Shown here: positions 37,428-49,734 of the stretch, in pieces
How positions within the stretch are numbered: position 1 is the first letter of the stretch
Layout of the letters: each line of letters opens with the position of its first letter
Source: Nematostella vectensis
Lineage: Eukaryota > Cnidaria > Anthozoa > Actiniaria > Edwardsiidae
NCBI RefSeq assembly: GCF_932526225.1
Contig: NC_064037.1
Coordinates: forward strand, 3,005,203 to 3,069,202
Reading direction: 5' to 3'
DNA: 64,000 nt
Made by a program: the position numbers and the translations under genes
Notes under the pieces: model-generated
Database searches by the model: none
Told to the model about the DNA's origin: nothing
What the model saw: the letters and a program-made list of their open reading frames with translations, nothing else

Positions 37428-40400
37428 CACATGTCTAGACTGTGTTTGGTACGCTTCGCGAGGTAATCGGTACAAAAAGATTAATTATTAAAATGAAGTT
37501 ACTATGATAACAATTATGGTTATGGTGGTTGGCGTAAAAATTGTGGTGATTATGATAAAGATGGTGGTGGTTCCGATATTGTTAACAATCATGGTTATGG
37601 TAATGATTCATTCAAATCATTACGATCATGATAAAAACTGCCATCGTGAAACCATGATGATATAATGTTTACACGAATACAGTATCATCATTCACAATAC
37701 CTTTGTAAGCCCCCAAGCTCAGTTGATAATTGCTCAACTCCGCGGAGACGGCGAAATAAGCGTACTGCGCATGCGCCTTAGCGCCCGTCGTGTCTTCTAG
37801 GTCCACCCTGAGCTCGTTCCGCGTCTGCATAGTGAGTCGATTCATTCGGTCCAGTCCAAGCCAATGCTCACCGGGAAGGCGGCCAAAACCTGCTTTGTAC
37901 GCGGACCAGCCCTTGTAGAAGTCCACTGAGCCGTCTTGGCGCCTTTGAAACACGGTCCAGCCACCGCCAAGGGTCTTCTGATCACAGTAGACCTAGGAAA
38001 TGCACCTAGAATAATGAATCCGAATGATTCTAGATAGCTATCCGAACCAACAACGACAACCATAATTTAGTTGCCAGTAGCCATCGGAAAAGCGAACTCA
38101 ATCAATTTGGGCTTCCTGTGTAACAAGCCGCCATCTTGGAAACGAAATCTCCGTCCCCTCCCCCCATCGTCAATTAGTAGTTATGCGTTGCCTCTCTAGC
38201 TTCGGCGTCTGGCACTACCAAGATTTGGGCTTCCTTTGGCAGTCAGCGATACAAAAGCGGCCATGATTTTTTGCAAGTGCCCTGTGTTTACGATAATGTT
38301 GAAAGCTCCTTCGATTTTTGCCGCGAATACGATGGCGAAAACAAAGAATGTTTTGGTAAGTATGACGACTTATTATCCGATGTTTTACGGGTTTTGCTTA
38401 TCATGGCTTTCGAAGTTTGTCAATTGATGATAAAACAACTAAATGAATAAGCGATTAACTTAAAGCGGATAATCAAGTAGCCCCTCAAGGCTTTGTTTAC
38501 AAATACAGTAAATAACCTTTTATTTAAATCAGACAATCCATCCAAATTCCTAAAATGGCGGGAAACAATAAGCACTTAGTAGATCTCTGTGTTATTTGAT
38601 GAGATGAATTTATGTAGGGAAATGTAAATCACTCTGAATAATCTCATTTGCCTGCCCCGCACATATCATACATATTTTTTTACCTGGGTTTGCAGTATTT
38701 CATATTTTGGGTTTATTTTTACACAGCAATGTCCAGTCCAGAACTACTATAAATGCCAATCATTGCACCAGAAATAAGACAAAATTTATTGCTACATGAT
38801 TTTAAACCAAGGTAAACACAGCTATGGAAGAGACCCACAGATTTTTAAGAAATCAGAGGGCTTATTGAATACTGCAGTGTACTTTTGTACAAAATATTTT
38901 GTAAGGGAGTAGCAGGAGATTATTAATACTGTACAGTTATCATTTCAATAGCTATTTTAGTGGCCACCACTTGGATCCAAATCGCTTACTTTGTATACAC
39001 AGACATACAGCTAGGGGTGGGCAACAAGGGACTATTGTGTATGACCATGCGCGCAGATGCTGACCGACATCCGACGATTGCAGGCTCTCCTTAGGGGAAA
39101 CCACTCACCCATAGCGCTATAAATGGCACCCATAAAATCCCGATAAATAAGGGACGATAAAAGTGATCACAATCTGGGAACTGTGGTTTTATTTCCCAGA
39201 TCCGGTGAATCAAGCAAATTACGCCGAAGTTGTAAATAAATCGCTCAATGAAATGCGCATGCGCAACAGAATAGTCCCTTGTAGGGGTGGGCACAGGGGT
39301 TGTGCCCCTTCCCACTCAAAACCAAAACGCAGTTTTTTTTTAAATATACTTTTTTCTAAAATATCTATGACTGCATGTCCCCTCCCCAACTGATCAGATT
39401 GCCTGTTATGGTTAACAGACCTTAATTTAAATAATTTCTTTTCTTTAATAAAATAATCCATTTGTTTTTTGTCCCTTTTCAATTTGTTTTTTGTCCCTTT
39501 TCTCTTATAAAACAAATAAAGAAACCATGAAAGGGTAAGTGATCAGCCAAGACAGTAGCTGCAAAGAAAAGGGGGTCTTGTATAAATATGGCTTATGGAT
39601 GGAAAATGTCCCAACTGCCCCTAGGCAAATCCATAAGAATTTAGATTTTACCCTTGCAATCCAATGACCAGCTAATCTGAGCTCGAGCACTTCACTTCTC
39701 TTGAGAACTTCTAGTCTAATTTTATCAACCAATCGAATCGACCAGCAAAACCAGGCAATTTATCATTTTAGTTAATGTTAGCAAACAAAACAGCCTCATG
39801 AACACCAACCTGCAAACTGGATACCCAACACCAGCCAAGGACAGCGATGAACTACTTCAGCACTAGCACAGCAGCAAACACCAACAACATTAGCTAGCCA
39901 CCACCAACTAACCAATTGACATCGGCCAACCAACCACCTACTAACCAATTGACATCGGCCAACCACTACAACCAACCAATCAACATCATAGCCCAATCAC
40001 CACCAAATAACCAATCAACCAGCGCCAACTAACCGTTCAGCATCAACCAAACACCACCAGCCAGCCAATCAACATCAGACAAACACCACCAGCTAGCCAA
40101 TCAACCAACCACCACCAACCAACCAACCAATCAAAATCGGCCAACATCGACATAACCAAAAATAACAACAACCCAGAAAATGAACACCGGAAAGCCAATC
40201 GAACTAAAGATTAGTAGGCAAACAACCAACTTAGGTAACCCCCTTAGGTAACCCCTACTTTGCGTCGACAAATAAAGACAAACCTGGAAGGCGCCCCGGC
40301 CATCAGGGTCCACAGTATACACGCCACTAGTCAGACCACCGCACGCCAGGACTTCCGCGCAGTTCTTGGGTGCTATAAGAGATGTTAAATGGTGAAAATG

Positions 40401-41298
40401 TATAAGCATAGGTAAGCATAAAGCCCTCTAATCATCAAACTTCCACTACTATACCACAAATAAAATTAGAAGTGGAGCTACATAGAATGATGGAGAAAAT
40501 GCAGGCATAGAGCCTTCTTTGTGCTTTCCGTACAGCTCTTGGATAAGAATGAGTCATGTAGAGCTCGCAGGGGCGGCGGAGTGTTCCCAAAAGTGGGGGG
40601 GATAGGAGGGTGGGGGGTTCCTGGGTTTGAAATAGAGAACCAGAGTACTAGATTGTAGGTAATAAGAAGTTGTAGAATCATCTTTTATCAAGCAATCGAT
40701 TTATATGTAACACTCGATACATTTTAAACCGCGCGTCATGAAAGGAAAAAAAAACATCCACACAGACAAGTTGGGGGGGGGGGGAGGGGGCAAGGCTGTG
40801 GTTACTCAAACCGCCTCACACAAAGACTTACTCGTCATTTTATGTTCTTGGGAGCTATGAGATATATTAAAACGGAAAGTGTAAGAGCAATCTTTCCTCC
40901 AAACCGCTACAGCAAAAGGCTCTCGCTCGCACAATAAGGAGCTGCGATGTTTTTATTAAAGAAAAGTGTAAGAAGGATCGTTGCATGTGCAATCAAGACA
41001 TGCGTGCCCCCTCCTGATAATTTAACTCTTAATGATTTCTGATTTAGAATAAGATTTTTAAAATATCCCAGTGATGCGTTATAATAACGTAAAAAGGTTG
41101 AATCTAAAACAATTACTCACTTTTATCACACCCCGGTGGGCGATTAGCGCACGATTCAATCTTTGCTTCTATCCCTTTAAGTTTCTCGAGAATCTCGGCG
41201 TTCTGTTGAAAGCATGTTGTGGTTGCTCTGCTTATCCGTTCTAAGCTCGTTGACTCGGCAAAGGCGAGAAAACAAAACAAAAAAGGCACCACAATCAT
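37044..41298 (-). CDS. secreted fibrinogen-related protein (ficolin-like), four exons
   Basis: Minus-strand exons 41298-41121, 40372-40284, 37992-37701 and 37318-37044; phases 1, 0, 1 agree and give 277 residues. Residues 1-15 form a signal peptide ([16 protein letters not shown]), followed by a short helical, possibly oligomerising segment. The fibrinogen C-terminal domain starts in exon 2 ([17 protein letters not shown]) and has its signatures: FQVYCDQ across the exon 2/3 junction, [25 protein letters not shown], and STKDRDND, the usual calcium site. The end has [20 protein letters not shown]. Such proteins bind sugars or acetyl groups in innate immunity or sit in extracellular matrix; a collagen stalk, present in true ficolins, is absent. 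Intron 2 holds a miniature element and a minisatellite, intron 3 a (GAT)n tract. Confidence 0.88.
37361..37427. repeat. (GAT)n microsatellite in intron 3 of the fibrinogen-related gene
   Basis: About 22 GAT units about 45 bases upstream, in transcript order, of the exon-4 acceptor; on the transcript it reads (ATC)n. Confidence 0.9.
39024..39281. mobile_element. inverted-repeat element with 12-bp flanking direct repeat
   Basis: Left end ACAAGGGACTATTGTGT and inverted right end CAAGGGACTATTCTGT, about 258 bp. The 12-base TAGGGGTGGGCA occurs directly at 39012-39023 and 39282-39293. Lies in intron 2 of the fibrinogen-related gene. Confidence 0.65.
39800..40140. repeat. degenerate CCAACCACCACCAA minisatellite
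   Basis: Irregular repeats of words such as ACCAACCAATCAACATC and GGCCAACCACC; unit about 30-40 bp. It lies in intron 2 of the fibrinogen-related gene. Confidence 0.7.
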
Positions 41299-44153
41299 AG
41301 TGGGAACAAAAAAACGAATAAAAACGTTGGATTTCTCGTACTAGTGTCTGTAACCGTTACTTCGGTTATCTGGGCGGGAGAAGCTCGAACGAGCGCATTT
41401 CTATGTATTGTTAAGTCAACACACATGGATATAACATGGCATAACATGAAGCAGCATGAATGTGACTGACTGTGTGCTCAGCCTAAGAGGAAAATGCCCC
41501 GAGGCGACATAAATGTCAGCAAACACTTCAAGTACTTCTCACTTTCAATTTAATATTTGGAGTATCAGCATACGCACTTGACTATTTACATAACGCCTTA
41601 TTTCCCGACTAAGGCTAGACCGTTTTTTAACAATTCCTGTATAAATGTTCTCTTTAAATTTGTTAAATTTCATTAACCGAATTAAGAAGAACCACACTCT
41701 AAACCCAGCACTATTTCGATATTGATTTACTGTAAATAATATAAATGTTGATTTTGTCACCATTCTGTGAACATTGAACATGAATACTTCAACAACAACA
41801 AATTTCCAGCCGTTTCTGTGAGCTGGCAGTACGGTGGATCATACGACCGCGACGTGATTGGAAATAGAGCCTACACATGTTCTAATGTCCAACTCTAAAA
41901 CAGTTAGAAGTTCAAGGAAATCCCTGGCCGAATGGCATCGTTTAGATGTTCAGAGGTTCATGGGAAGGATCCGCTACCATTACATCCATCATCACCCTTT
42001 CAAGAAGCCACGTTATTTCTGACTTTACGACTAGCGATTGCTTTGTACTACACACTACTAGATGTTTAGCGTCAGAAACAGAAATATATCATAGTTTCTG
42101 TTGCATCCATTTTTTAAACGTTTTCACTTTGTACTATTGTGGTAATAATCGCATACACAAAAGTTTGCTAATACCCAGGTGTATTTATTTGAATTTTAAA
42201 TTAGTTTTATTCTTTAGTGTAATGCAACAGCCCTCCTAACATGTAAAATCGTGTTTCGTTTCGTGTGTAGTGGAAAGAAAACTTTGTACTTGATCAAGCG
42301 GACTCTGCTACGCAAACATCCTACAACACATATTTAAAAAAGTATATGAATACACAAACAAAACAATGTAAAAGTCATGAGCAGTCATTTGTACTAATAG
42401 CGTATTATAGTCGCCAGCTTAAAACCACCTGCTACTTTGACACAGTCTCATACGACTTTTAAAATTTCTCTACCATCCTCTTTCCATTATCAAATGGCTC
42501 ATTATGTGAATATGCATAATTTCCCTTAAATACTGCAAATTAAATTGGTCCCGATTCTGGTGTTGATTGGTTTCTATTGCTGTATGTAATATCTAAAACA
42601 AAATTCGTTCCTTTTTTGTACCGCTCTAAATAAAAACATGTCGAGGTTCGACGGTTATGTATTACAAGAAATGATTCTTAAAGCATGAAATATAGTAGTT
42701 TATTGAGTAAAATATACATATATACTGTCAACTGGAGATTCTCAGTCTAAAGCAATTCATTTTCATCATACCAATTCATTTTCATCATACCAATCACTGG
42801 CCCACGAAAATATAATTAAATAATAAAAAAAAGGCTCCATTTACATGGAGACATTTGGTGCATGCCATCGAATTTAAAGCTCTAGCATAAAACATTGCGG
42901 GATACTCAAAGCGCTCCATATAACACTGTTCAAAAGCTAGCTCCCTTATTTTCCTCTATATTTGTTGACTAAATGGCAAAATTTGGAGGAATGCCCTCGG
43001 AACCACCCTCCTGTGACCTATATTACTTTTTCACTGGTCTGTTATGAGTTCCAAAAAACTAAGAGTTCAATCGGAACCTATTGCCTTAGAACTGCAACGA
43101 AGTCAAGCGAAAACTAACTATGTGAGCATTGCATTTTTTTATGCGAGCAAATCTAAATTTTTGGGGACCATTCGTAGGCCCATAGAGATCATTCAAACAA
43201 CGCGTTCGTTATGAAAATATTAAGAGAGATTAAGAGAGACATATGGATCATTTTCTGTACTAAATCCTCGTAACATGTTTGTAAGTATTAAATAACATAT
43301 CATATTTCCTTAGAAACGTTTCACAGAAATGATAAATTAGGAATAGATATCATGATGAAAATGTGGGTCTTATATGTAATGCAGATTTCGAAAATACGCG
43401 AAATCTTCAAAACGATTTGGAATTGCGTACAGAAAAACAAAGTTCGAGTGAACCACCTTAATCGATCTATTTGACGTTTTTACCTACATTGCCTTCTAGC
43501 AGCAGTTTAAAAGGTAGGTGCATTTCATTCCCACAAAGCATTTTATTTAAACACGAATAAAGAAATATTCGACGTTTACAAGAAAAATATATAGAAAAGT
43601 TTCCAATCGTCCAATTCTATAAAAAAAATGGTAACAACGATTCTACTAAAGAATAAAAAGGAAAGAAATTTGATTCTGCGTTCTTTTTCGTGAAATACAG
43701 TGAATGATTACTTATGCGCCTAAAACAGCAAACAAGCCAAACCATCAAAAACACCCAACGTCCAATTAAATAACCCCATCCAAGGTATTACACTTAGAAT
43801 CATAAGTTGATTTGCGTTAAACACGACAGATAGCGTGCCTTAATCTCCCACGCGCCGAAAAAGCTTTTTCATTAGAACAAAACAATTACCTCAAACATTC
43901 TACTCTTTGTCATTTCTTTAGAACTAATTCGTCATTTTGGTTAGGTCTGGTGCCACAATAATACAGTCAAAGAAAGGAACAATCAATGAGTCACGATGTG
44001 GTGTTCATGTTTACTACCAAGAATATGACCACTGCCTAGTTTTTAGCATCATCATTGCCGCTGATGCAAGCAAACACTTTCGCAAATAATAAAATGTGGG
44101 AAAGGTACTTTCTATACGGTCAAAGCTGTCGCCAAATTGTAGTCGAGAAATAG
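41299..44153. other. intergenic DNA between divergent genes
   Basis: About 2.9 kb between the fibrinogen-related gene and the first toxin-like gene; these diverge, so both promoters lie here. A 20-bp direct doublet (CAATTCATTTTCATCATACC) is at 42756-42795. No other gene recognised. Confidence 0.5.
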
Positions 44154-44160
44154 TATAAAA
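44154..44160 (+). promoter_or_regulatory. TATA box of the first toxin-like gene
   Basis: TATAAAA about 100 bases before the ATG; the same arrangement precedes the second gene, and the following purine-rich bases are similar in both. Confidence 0.8.
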
Positions 44161-44253
44161 GGACAGCGAAGGAAGACGAATTCACATCACATTTGAACGT
44201 TCAACTAACAAGCGTCTTAGTCTCCTGACAAGAAAAACTCTCTATCTCTCAAA

Positions 44254-45027
44254 ATGCGTACTCTGGTGGTTCTCCTCATCGGCGCTGTCCTCCTCTGCTC
44301 TGCCAATGCTTTCCTCGACGAGCTTCTGGCCGAGAGCGGTGAGTAACTAAAGTGGAGAAGCACTTTTTCCACAAATGTACCCTGAGAGGAAAATTTCAAA
44401 CGCGACGCCTTTTCGCTTTGCCTGAGGTCTCTCGTTTTGTTGCAGTGAACGACATGACAGACAAGCGTGCATGCTTCGACAAATACAAGTCCAACATCTG
44501 TGGTGGTGTAAGTACTCTTCTGTACTGTTCGCACTGTGAAATAACTCCCCTCTAAGAAACACGCTCGTGGGTAAGACTCTTGGGTCATTGTTGCTATGTA
44601 CATAAAGGGGGAAGAGATTAAGCTACTATATTAAGCTACTAATAGTTTTGAACTTTTCAATTAGAGATCCATTTATGACCTGATACAGTCCCTGATGAAT
44701 TCTGGGTTCTTTTAGAAATATTATATTAGCGAGCCGGCTCTTCAGTGGGTTAATTCGACAATTTCGGTTTTCGGGGTTTCGGGATTCCTGCGGCAAGCAA
44801 AAAAAAACGCCACCGGATTCCCAAAACCCCGAAAACACACAAGAGAGCCGGCTCGTAGGGTAGGGAATTGAGAATCCAAGCATTTTGGGGGGCATTTAAC
44901 CTATAGGAGAGGGTGGCTTAAGATATTTGGCTCATTATATTTTCCTCTCATCTTCTGGGTTTTGGGGGGAGAAAGGGCGTGCAAGTGGGGGGAGTGGTGA
45001 GCCTACTAACCCCCCCCCCCCCCCCAC

Positions 45028-45059
<32 letters not shown>

Positions 45060-45218
45060 CTCAATAGCTCCCAGAGTAGCTATCTGTGAGCTAAAGTTGT
45101 GTGTGTCTTCGTTCTATCACACCATCAGGTCATCAGCCCCGCTCACTGCGTGAGGAGGAGTGGTCGCATGGCCAAGTTCGCAAAGGAGAACTGTGCGCAC
45201 TTTTGTGGATTCTGTTAG
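44254..45218 (+). CDS. secreted six-cysteine (ShK-like) peptide precursor, gene 1
   Basis: Three coding exons, 44254-44338, 44446-44507 and 45129-45218, phases 1 and 0, giving a 78-residue precursor. Exon 1 encodes a signal peptide of about 19 residues and an acidic propeptide start. Exon 2 ends the propeptide with a Lys-Arg pair directly before the mature region and holds Cys 1 and 2. Exon 3 holds Cys 3-6 and the stop. Cysteine spacing is x8, x8, x14, x3, x2: the last three spacings resemble ShK potassium-channel-blocking peptides, with a longer middle. I associate this precursor with the ShK-like toxin family described from Nematostella; channel activity is inferred. The transcript continues through a 3' UTR intron (donor 45220, acceptor 45810). 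A near-identically organised paralogue lies 2.4 kb downstream. Confidence 0.88.
44730..44855. repeat. inverted-repeat element in intron 2 of toxin-like gene 1
   Basis: CGAGCCGGCTCT and its inverse bound about 126 bp; the inner arms share TTTTCGGGGTTTCGGGATTC-like sequence. The GAGCCGGCTC ends resemble the 17.4-18.2 kb cluster. Confidence 0.7.
45010..45058. repeat. poly-C and (CA)n tract
   Basis: About 16 C followed by CA repeats, in intron 2 of toxin-like gene 1. Confidence 0.85.
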
Positions 45219-45689
45219 GGTAAGAATCATTCCTCCATACAGCACCGTTGTTATTCCATACAAAATGATAACCCAGCTCCTCTCCTTGCAGCTGGAGACT
45301 TCTGTGCAAATAGGAGCCTCATTCAGTTTCTTTTTTTTTTCAAGCGTCTATCATACAGTGTGCTTTTTATAAGGGGCGCATTTTAATCTTAGAAGACCAT
45401 GTCCCGGCCGTCTTGGCTATGCATATTGATTCTGTAAATAATTCATTTATTCAATAATTATTGTAAGATGATTGAGATCACAGTAATGCAAAAGCTACTG
45501 AAATGCGTATCTCACTTATATGCGAGGTAAAACATTCGTCATATGTTTTGAAACATTACTATATGTTTTTTAATCTAAAAATACAACATTTTGGCTTACA
45601 CTGAGCAATCTGAGTAATTATGTCCGAACGATAACAAAAATATATATTACCTGTACTATCCTCATTGCCTTGGGCGCTGTTTAAACTTC

Positions 45690-45790
45690 GAGTCTTTGAT
45701 CGCGCTCTTCGAGTCTTTGATCGCGCTCATCTAGTATTTGATCGCGCTCTTCGAGTCTTTGATCGCGTGCTCTTCGAGTCTTTGATCGGG
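45690..45790. repeat. 21-bp tandem repeat in the 3' UTR intron of gene 1
   Basis: About five units of CTTCGAGTCTTTGATCGCGCT, ending some 20 bases before the 3' UTR acceptor. Confidence 0.85.
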
Positions 45791-45810
45791 CTATGTTTTT
45801 GTTTTTGTAG

Positions 45811-45935
45811 GAAAACAGTGATGTGAAGACGAAGACGAAATGGAACCGGCTGGACTGGCTTTCACCTCGACAGATTATGATTGTTATTATAGGGCCCTTA
45901 TAGTTCCATATAATAAATAGTTGAAAAGCAGAAAT
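45811..45935 (+). terminator. 3' UTR exon and poly(A) signal of toxin-like gene 1
   Basis: Follows the acceptor TTTTTGTAG; AATAAA is at 45912-45917. Its start (GAAAACAGTGATGTGAAGACG) resembles the equivalent exon of gene 2 (TTGAAACAGTGACAGGACGG), which supports both. Confidence 0.65.
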
Positions 45936-47560
45936 CTGTCTCGTTATTTGTGTCTGCCAGTAACTGGAAGAAATGGAAGGGAATGGGAGTGGAAGAGGGG
46001 TTATTTAATGGACACACTGACGAAGCGAAAGCTCATTGAATTAAGGACATGAACTTACATCACACGCTTCCTAACCTCGCGGTTTATGTTATTCAAAGAG
46101 CGATTCTGCATCTTTTACAACAAATAGATCAAAGCAAGCACACAGCAGAACAATCGCTTTTTCGTGTAAAAAAATTCCAACATTTTTTTTCCCGGGATGC
46201 GAGTAATTCTTCGTACAATTTGACTTGAGGAATTTTCTGAAAACAAACTGCCAATGCCTATTTATTTCGACCGAGTGCGGCTACCATTTTACACTAATGA
46301 AATAACATTTTTTTTCTCTGTTTTTCAATGCTGCGTATAGACGGAAATTCTACCTAAAGAAGTAATAGTAAAGTAAATCGATTATTTCGATACCATTATA
46401 CCATATCAATATTTTATGTGTTTACAACCCCAACGCATGGTTTGCGGTGTCATTACAAAGCCTCTGTGTGGGTGAGAAACCTAAAAGGTTTACCCAAGCC
46501 TTGGTAAGGCTATTTCGAGCGTCATTTCGGTAGATCAGCAATACAATGGAATAACTACATAAAACCCATAAAACCATAATTGCTACAGTGACACGGAAAC
46601 CATAAAGAATATTCTATTAGGTATCATCGCACGGTAAACGCCTAGAAAGATAACTAAGACAGATAATTAGCTAGAGACATGCAAAGAATCGTTTTTTCTC
46701 TTTGTTTTAACGGGACTAACTTTGAGGTTGTGGGCTAAGATTTTTGTTTTGTAATTTTGTGATCAATTCATTCACGCGTAGTTGACTTATTAAAGATTAG
46801 CCAGCTCCCAGCATATGAGCACCCAATCCCTGCCCCTCCGTCTTTGCTTTTCCACATAACTACATGTAGTTCTTTGGGAGTACGATCATACGTTACATCG
46901 GTTTCGGGGATTATTAACATAGAGGAGTCCAATCCAGGGCCGTAGCAAGGGGTGGGGCACTAGGGGCACGTGCCCCCCCCCCCCAATATTTCCAAAAAAT
47001 TATAAGAAAATGACCAGTAGGGGCGTGGCTGGGCCCCCCAATATTTCCTTAATGTTTCTGTATTGTGCCCCCCAATATTTCGAGGTCTGCCACGGCACTG
47101 CAATCGCTATATATTTTAAACTTTTCTATAAACTTAGAAAACTTTTTTAACACTTTCTTTTCCTTTCATTTTACTCATATTGGTTGAATTAAAAATGATC
47201 TAATTCTTTTTAAGAATGAAAACGCAAATAAACAATGTTGTGAGTTGGGATGTATTAGGGAGGCAAGCGAGAATGTTAAGAAATATATATAAAGATATAA
47301 AAATAAAAATAGAATCAAAAGGATAACCAGGCTCATGATCAAATTCACACCAACAAGGCTTATTAGCAGTTTTGATTTTTCCTTCTTTTTCTCGATAATC
47401 ATTAGAGCTTATTGCTTTCTAAATCTGCAAACCACACAATACCACAAATCTACACCACAAGACCCGTTTCGTGATTCATTACACACTTGAGTCAGATAAG
47501 ACGTGGAAAAAACAATTGAAACCCCCTTCAAGCTGCAAACGAACCACAGTCCTGGAGCCG
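45936..47560. other. intergenic DNA between the two toxin-like genes
   Basis: No gene recognised; contains one miniature element (46935-47100). Confidence 0.5.
46935..47100. mobile_element. miniature element with CAATC duplication
   Basis: Begins CAGGGCCGTAGCAAGG and ends CTGCCACGGCACTG; CAATC occurs at 46930-46934 and 47101-47105. The terminal pattern and 5-bp duplication match the element at 52680-52849. Confidence 0.75.
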
Positions 47561-47568
47561 TATAAAAG
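47561..47568 (+). promoter_or_regulatory. TATA box of the second toxin-like gene
   Basis: TATAAAAG about 95 bases before the ATG, in the same context as gene 1. Confidence 0.8.
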
Positions 47569-47656
47569 GGACGGCAAGAGAGGGAGAAAATCACAACATC
47601 TCTTCAACCATCACAAGCAAGTCCAAGTCGTGAAAAAAAATAGTCTCTCCTTCATC

Positions 47657-49042
47657 ATGCGTACCCTGATAGTTTTATTGGTCGCCGCCGTGTTGCTCTG
47701 CCAGACAAACGCTTTCCTTGAAGAGATGCTCAATGAGTACAGTAAGTATAGTAGAGTCAGGCTAGTTCACAGTTATTTAAATATATGCGTTGAAGCAATT
47801 TCCCGCTTAACGGGTACAGCAAGACAAGAAGAGACAGACTATTTCTCACGGATTTTCAACTTAAGATTTTCTGCCCTTTTCATCGGCCTGGGAAACGTGA
47901 AACCTCTGAAAACTGGTTTCGTTCAACGTTCCGGAGCTTAGCGAGGCATTTTAACAATTTTGTTGTCCAAGTTAAGAGTTTAAAAATATTGTGGAAATGG
48001 AATCCGATATTGCTGAACCAAATCAGAGCTTGATTCTACAAGCATAATGACCAATTATGTGCTTCTAAAATCATTTTTATTTATATCAGGGAGCGACGAA
48101 ATCCAGCAGCGAGGTAAGATTTCAGCTTGATCGCGACATTATTAGTTGCTAAGGTAGGGTTGGATATTATGAAAAACGTTCATTAGCTGATTAGCGCGCT
48201 TGGATCCTCTCATCAACAACGCAACACTTTACCATGGAAATTGTTTCCTTTAAGCTGTATAATAAATATCTTATTGTCTTCCCTTGTTTGGTTAATGGTA
48301 CTGGTATGGCCCAAAAGCGAATTGCGAAACTTTCTTGGATATTTTGATCTTTTCCTGGACAACACGTTCATAAAAGAACAATCTATTGGAAATATAACTT
48401 ATATGCACTTTGTCTAACTTGATTTTATATGTATCTTTCAAGGCTGTGCGGATAAATACAAATCAAACATCTGCGGAAACGTAAGTATATCATCTTTTGA
48501 TATAACAATTTATAAAACGAGAGAAACGAGACAGTCTTCTTCATAATTATTACTATCATATTTTTTTTAACCTAAGTACGACTTTAAAAGTCTAAAGTAG
48601 ACAGGATTCCTTGTGAAAAAGCCAACATTGCTTGGGGCTGCTTTTGCCTTATTTAGGAAAGTGCTGGGAAATATATTTTGTCAATATATTTCTAGAAATA
48701 ATTCTTATGGTTAGTCAAATGAAACTTCGCGCGCCAGTAAATGGCCAAATGACTAGGACGTGTTGGCGCCGTTTGCAATGAGCTAACGTATTATTTGGGG
48801 AAGAGTAAAAGTATGAGAAAAATAAGAAAATAGTTTGAGAAATGCTTTTTGAATAAATAGATCACGACTATCTTACATACTATTAACTATGTTACATACT
48901 ATGTAAATTGTATTTATTTGCACTTACGTTATTTTTTATTTCATACCTTCAGGTGATCACTGCTGCTCACTGCGTGCGAAGAAGTGGTCGCATGGCAAAG
49001 TTTGCCAAGGCCAACTGCGCGCACTTCTGTGGTCTTTGCTGA
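47657..49042 (+). CDS. secreted six-cysteine (ShK-like) peptide precursor, gene 2
   Basis: Four coding exons, 47657-47741, 48090-48113 (24 bp), 48443-48480 (38 bp) and 48953-49042, phases 1, 1 and 0, again 78 residues. Signal peptide, acidic propeptide and cysteine spacing (x8, x8, x14, x3, x2) match gene 1, and the last exon is the most conserved. Exon 1 and the last exon have exactly the same lengths as in gene 1 (85 and 90 bp), and the two middle exons (24 + 38) sum to gene 1's single 62-bp exon, so one intron differs. The processing site before the mature peptide is a single Arg rather than Lys-Arg. The stop codon lies one base from a donor at 49044, so the 3' UTR is split here too. Function is inferred as for gene 1. 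Confidence 0.85.
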
Positions 49043-49391
49043 GGTACTTGAGAACACTAGTGATTGTAATATAAAGAAAAACAAATTGAAAAGTCACTTT
49101 GTTTGAAGAACACAAATATCTGAGGGACGAGAGGTACTGTCCATTTTCCTTCGCCTGCTTGACTTTGCTGACGCGACAAATCCAATTCAGCGTGAAGTTT
49201 TGTAAGATCTATGTAGTGACCTTTGCCCCTTTGTTCTCTTGACAGTCTTATTCTCACTACACTTCGACCCAACTTCCCTTTCCACCCCCCCCCCTCCCCA
49301 CACACACAACCAAGATGCCTTTACTTTTTATCAGGTTAAAATATTTTGCCAGGATATAATTTTAAATATTCTGTTCTATGTACTTTTGCAG

Positions 49392-49560
49392 TTGAAACAG
49401 TGACAGGACGGATGAATGGAAAATGATCCTTGAGTTTAATTGGACAAGTTTAGTTATAGTAGCTACTAGCCGGGCTGTGCCCGTTATCAAGATGCATGCA
49501 CACGTGAATGTAGTTGTCTGTTGATTGATTTGACGAATAAACTTTGATCATTGATTTGTA
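49392..49560 (+). terminator. 3' UTR exon and poly(A) signal of toxin-like gene 2
   Basis: Starts after the acceptor ACTTTTGCAG; AATAAA at 49536-49541. Confidence 0.65.
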
Positions 49561-49734
49561 CTTCTCGTTATGGTTAAAAAATGGTCTACTTGCTTTACGC
49601 GTTGTCCCCAAAGAAAGAAAAAGTAAACTCTGACTGATTTTTTAACTAATGATATATTATCTAGTGGGGCGGAAACGGATTGTGTCTAGCAATGTTAAGC
49701 CCATAACATATTGGGCGTAAGCACGAGCGCAGCG

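Noticed and set aside
44217-44603. 128-residue minus-strand frame over toxin-like gene 1
   Set aside because: It is the antisense shadow of exons and introns of the plus-strand gene.
47471-47941. 156-residue frame covering exon 1 of toxin-like gene 2
   Set aside because: It starts upstream of the TATA box and runs through the exon-1 donor into the intron; only 47657-47741 is coding.
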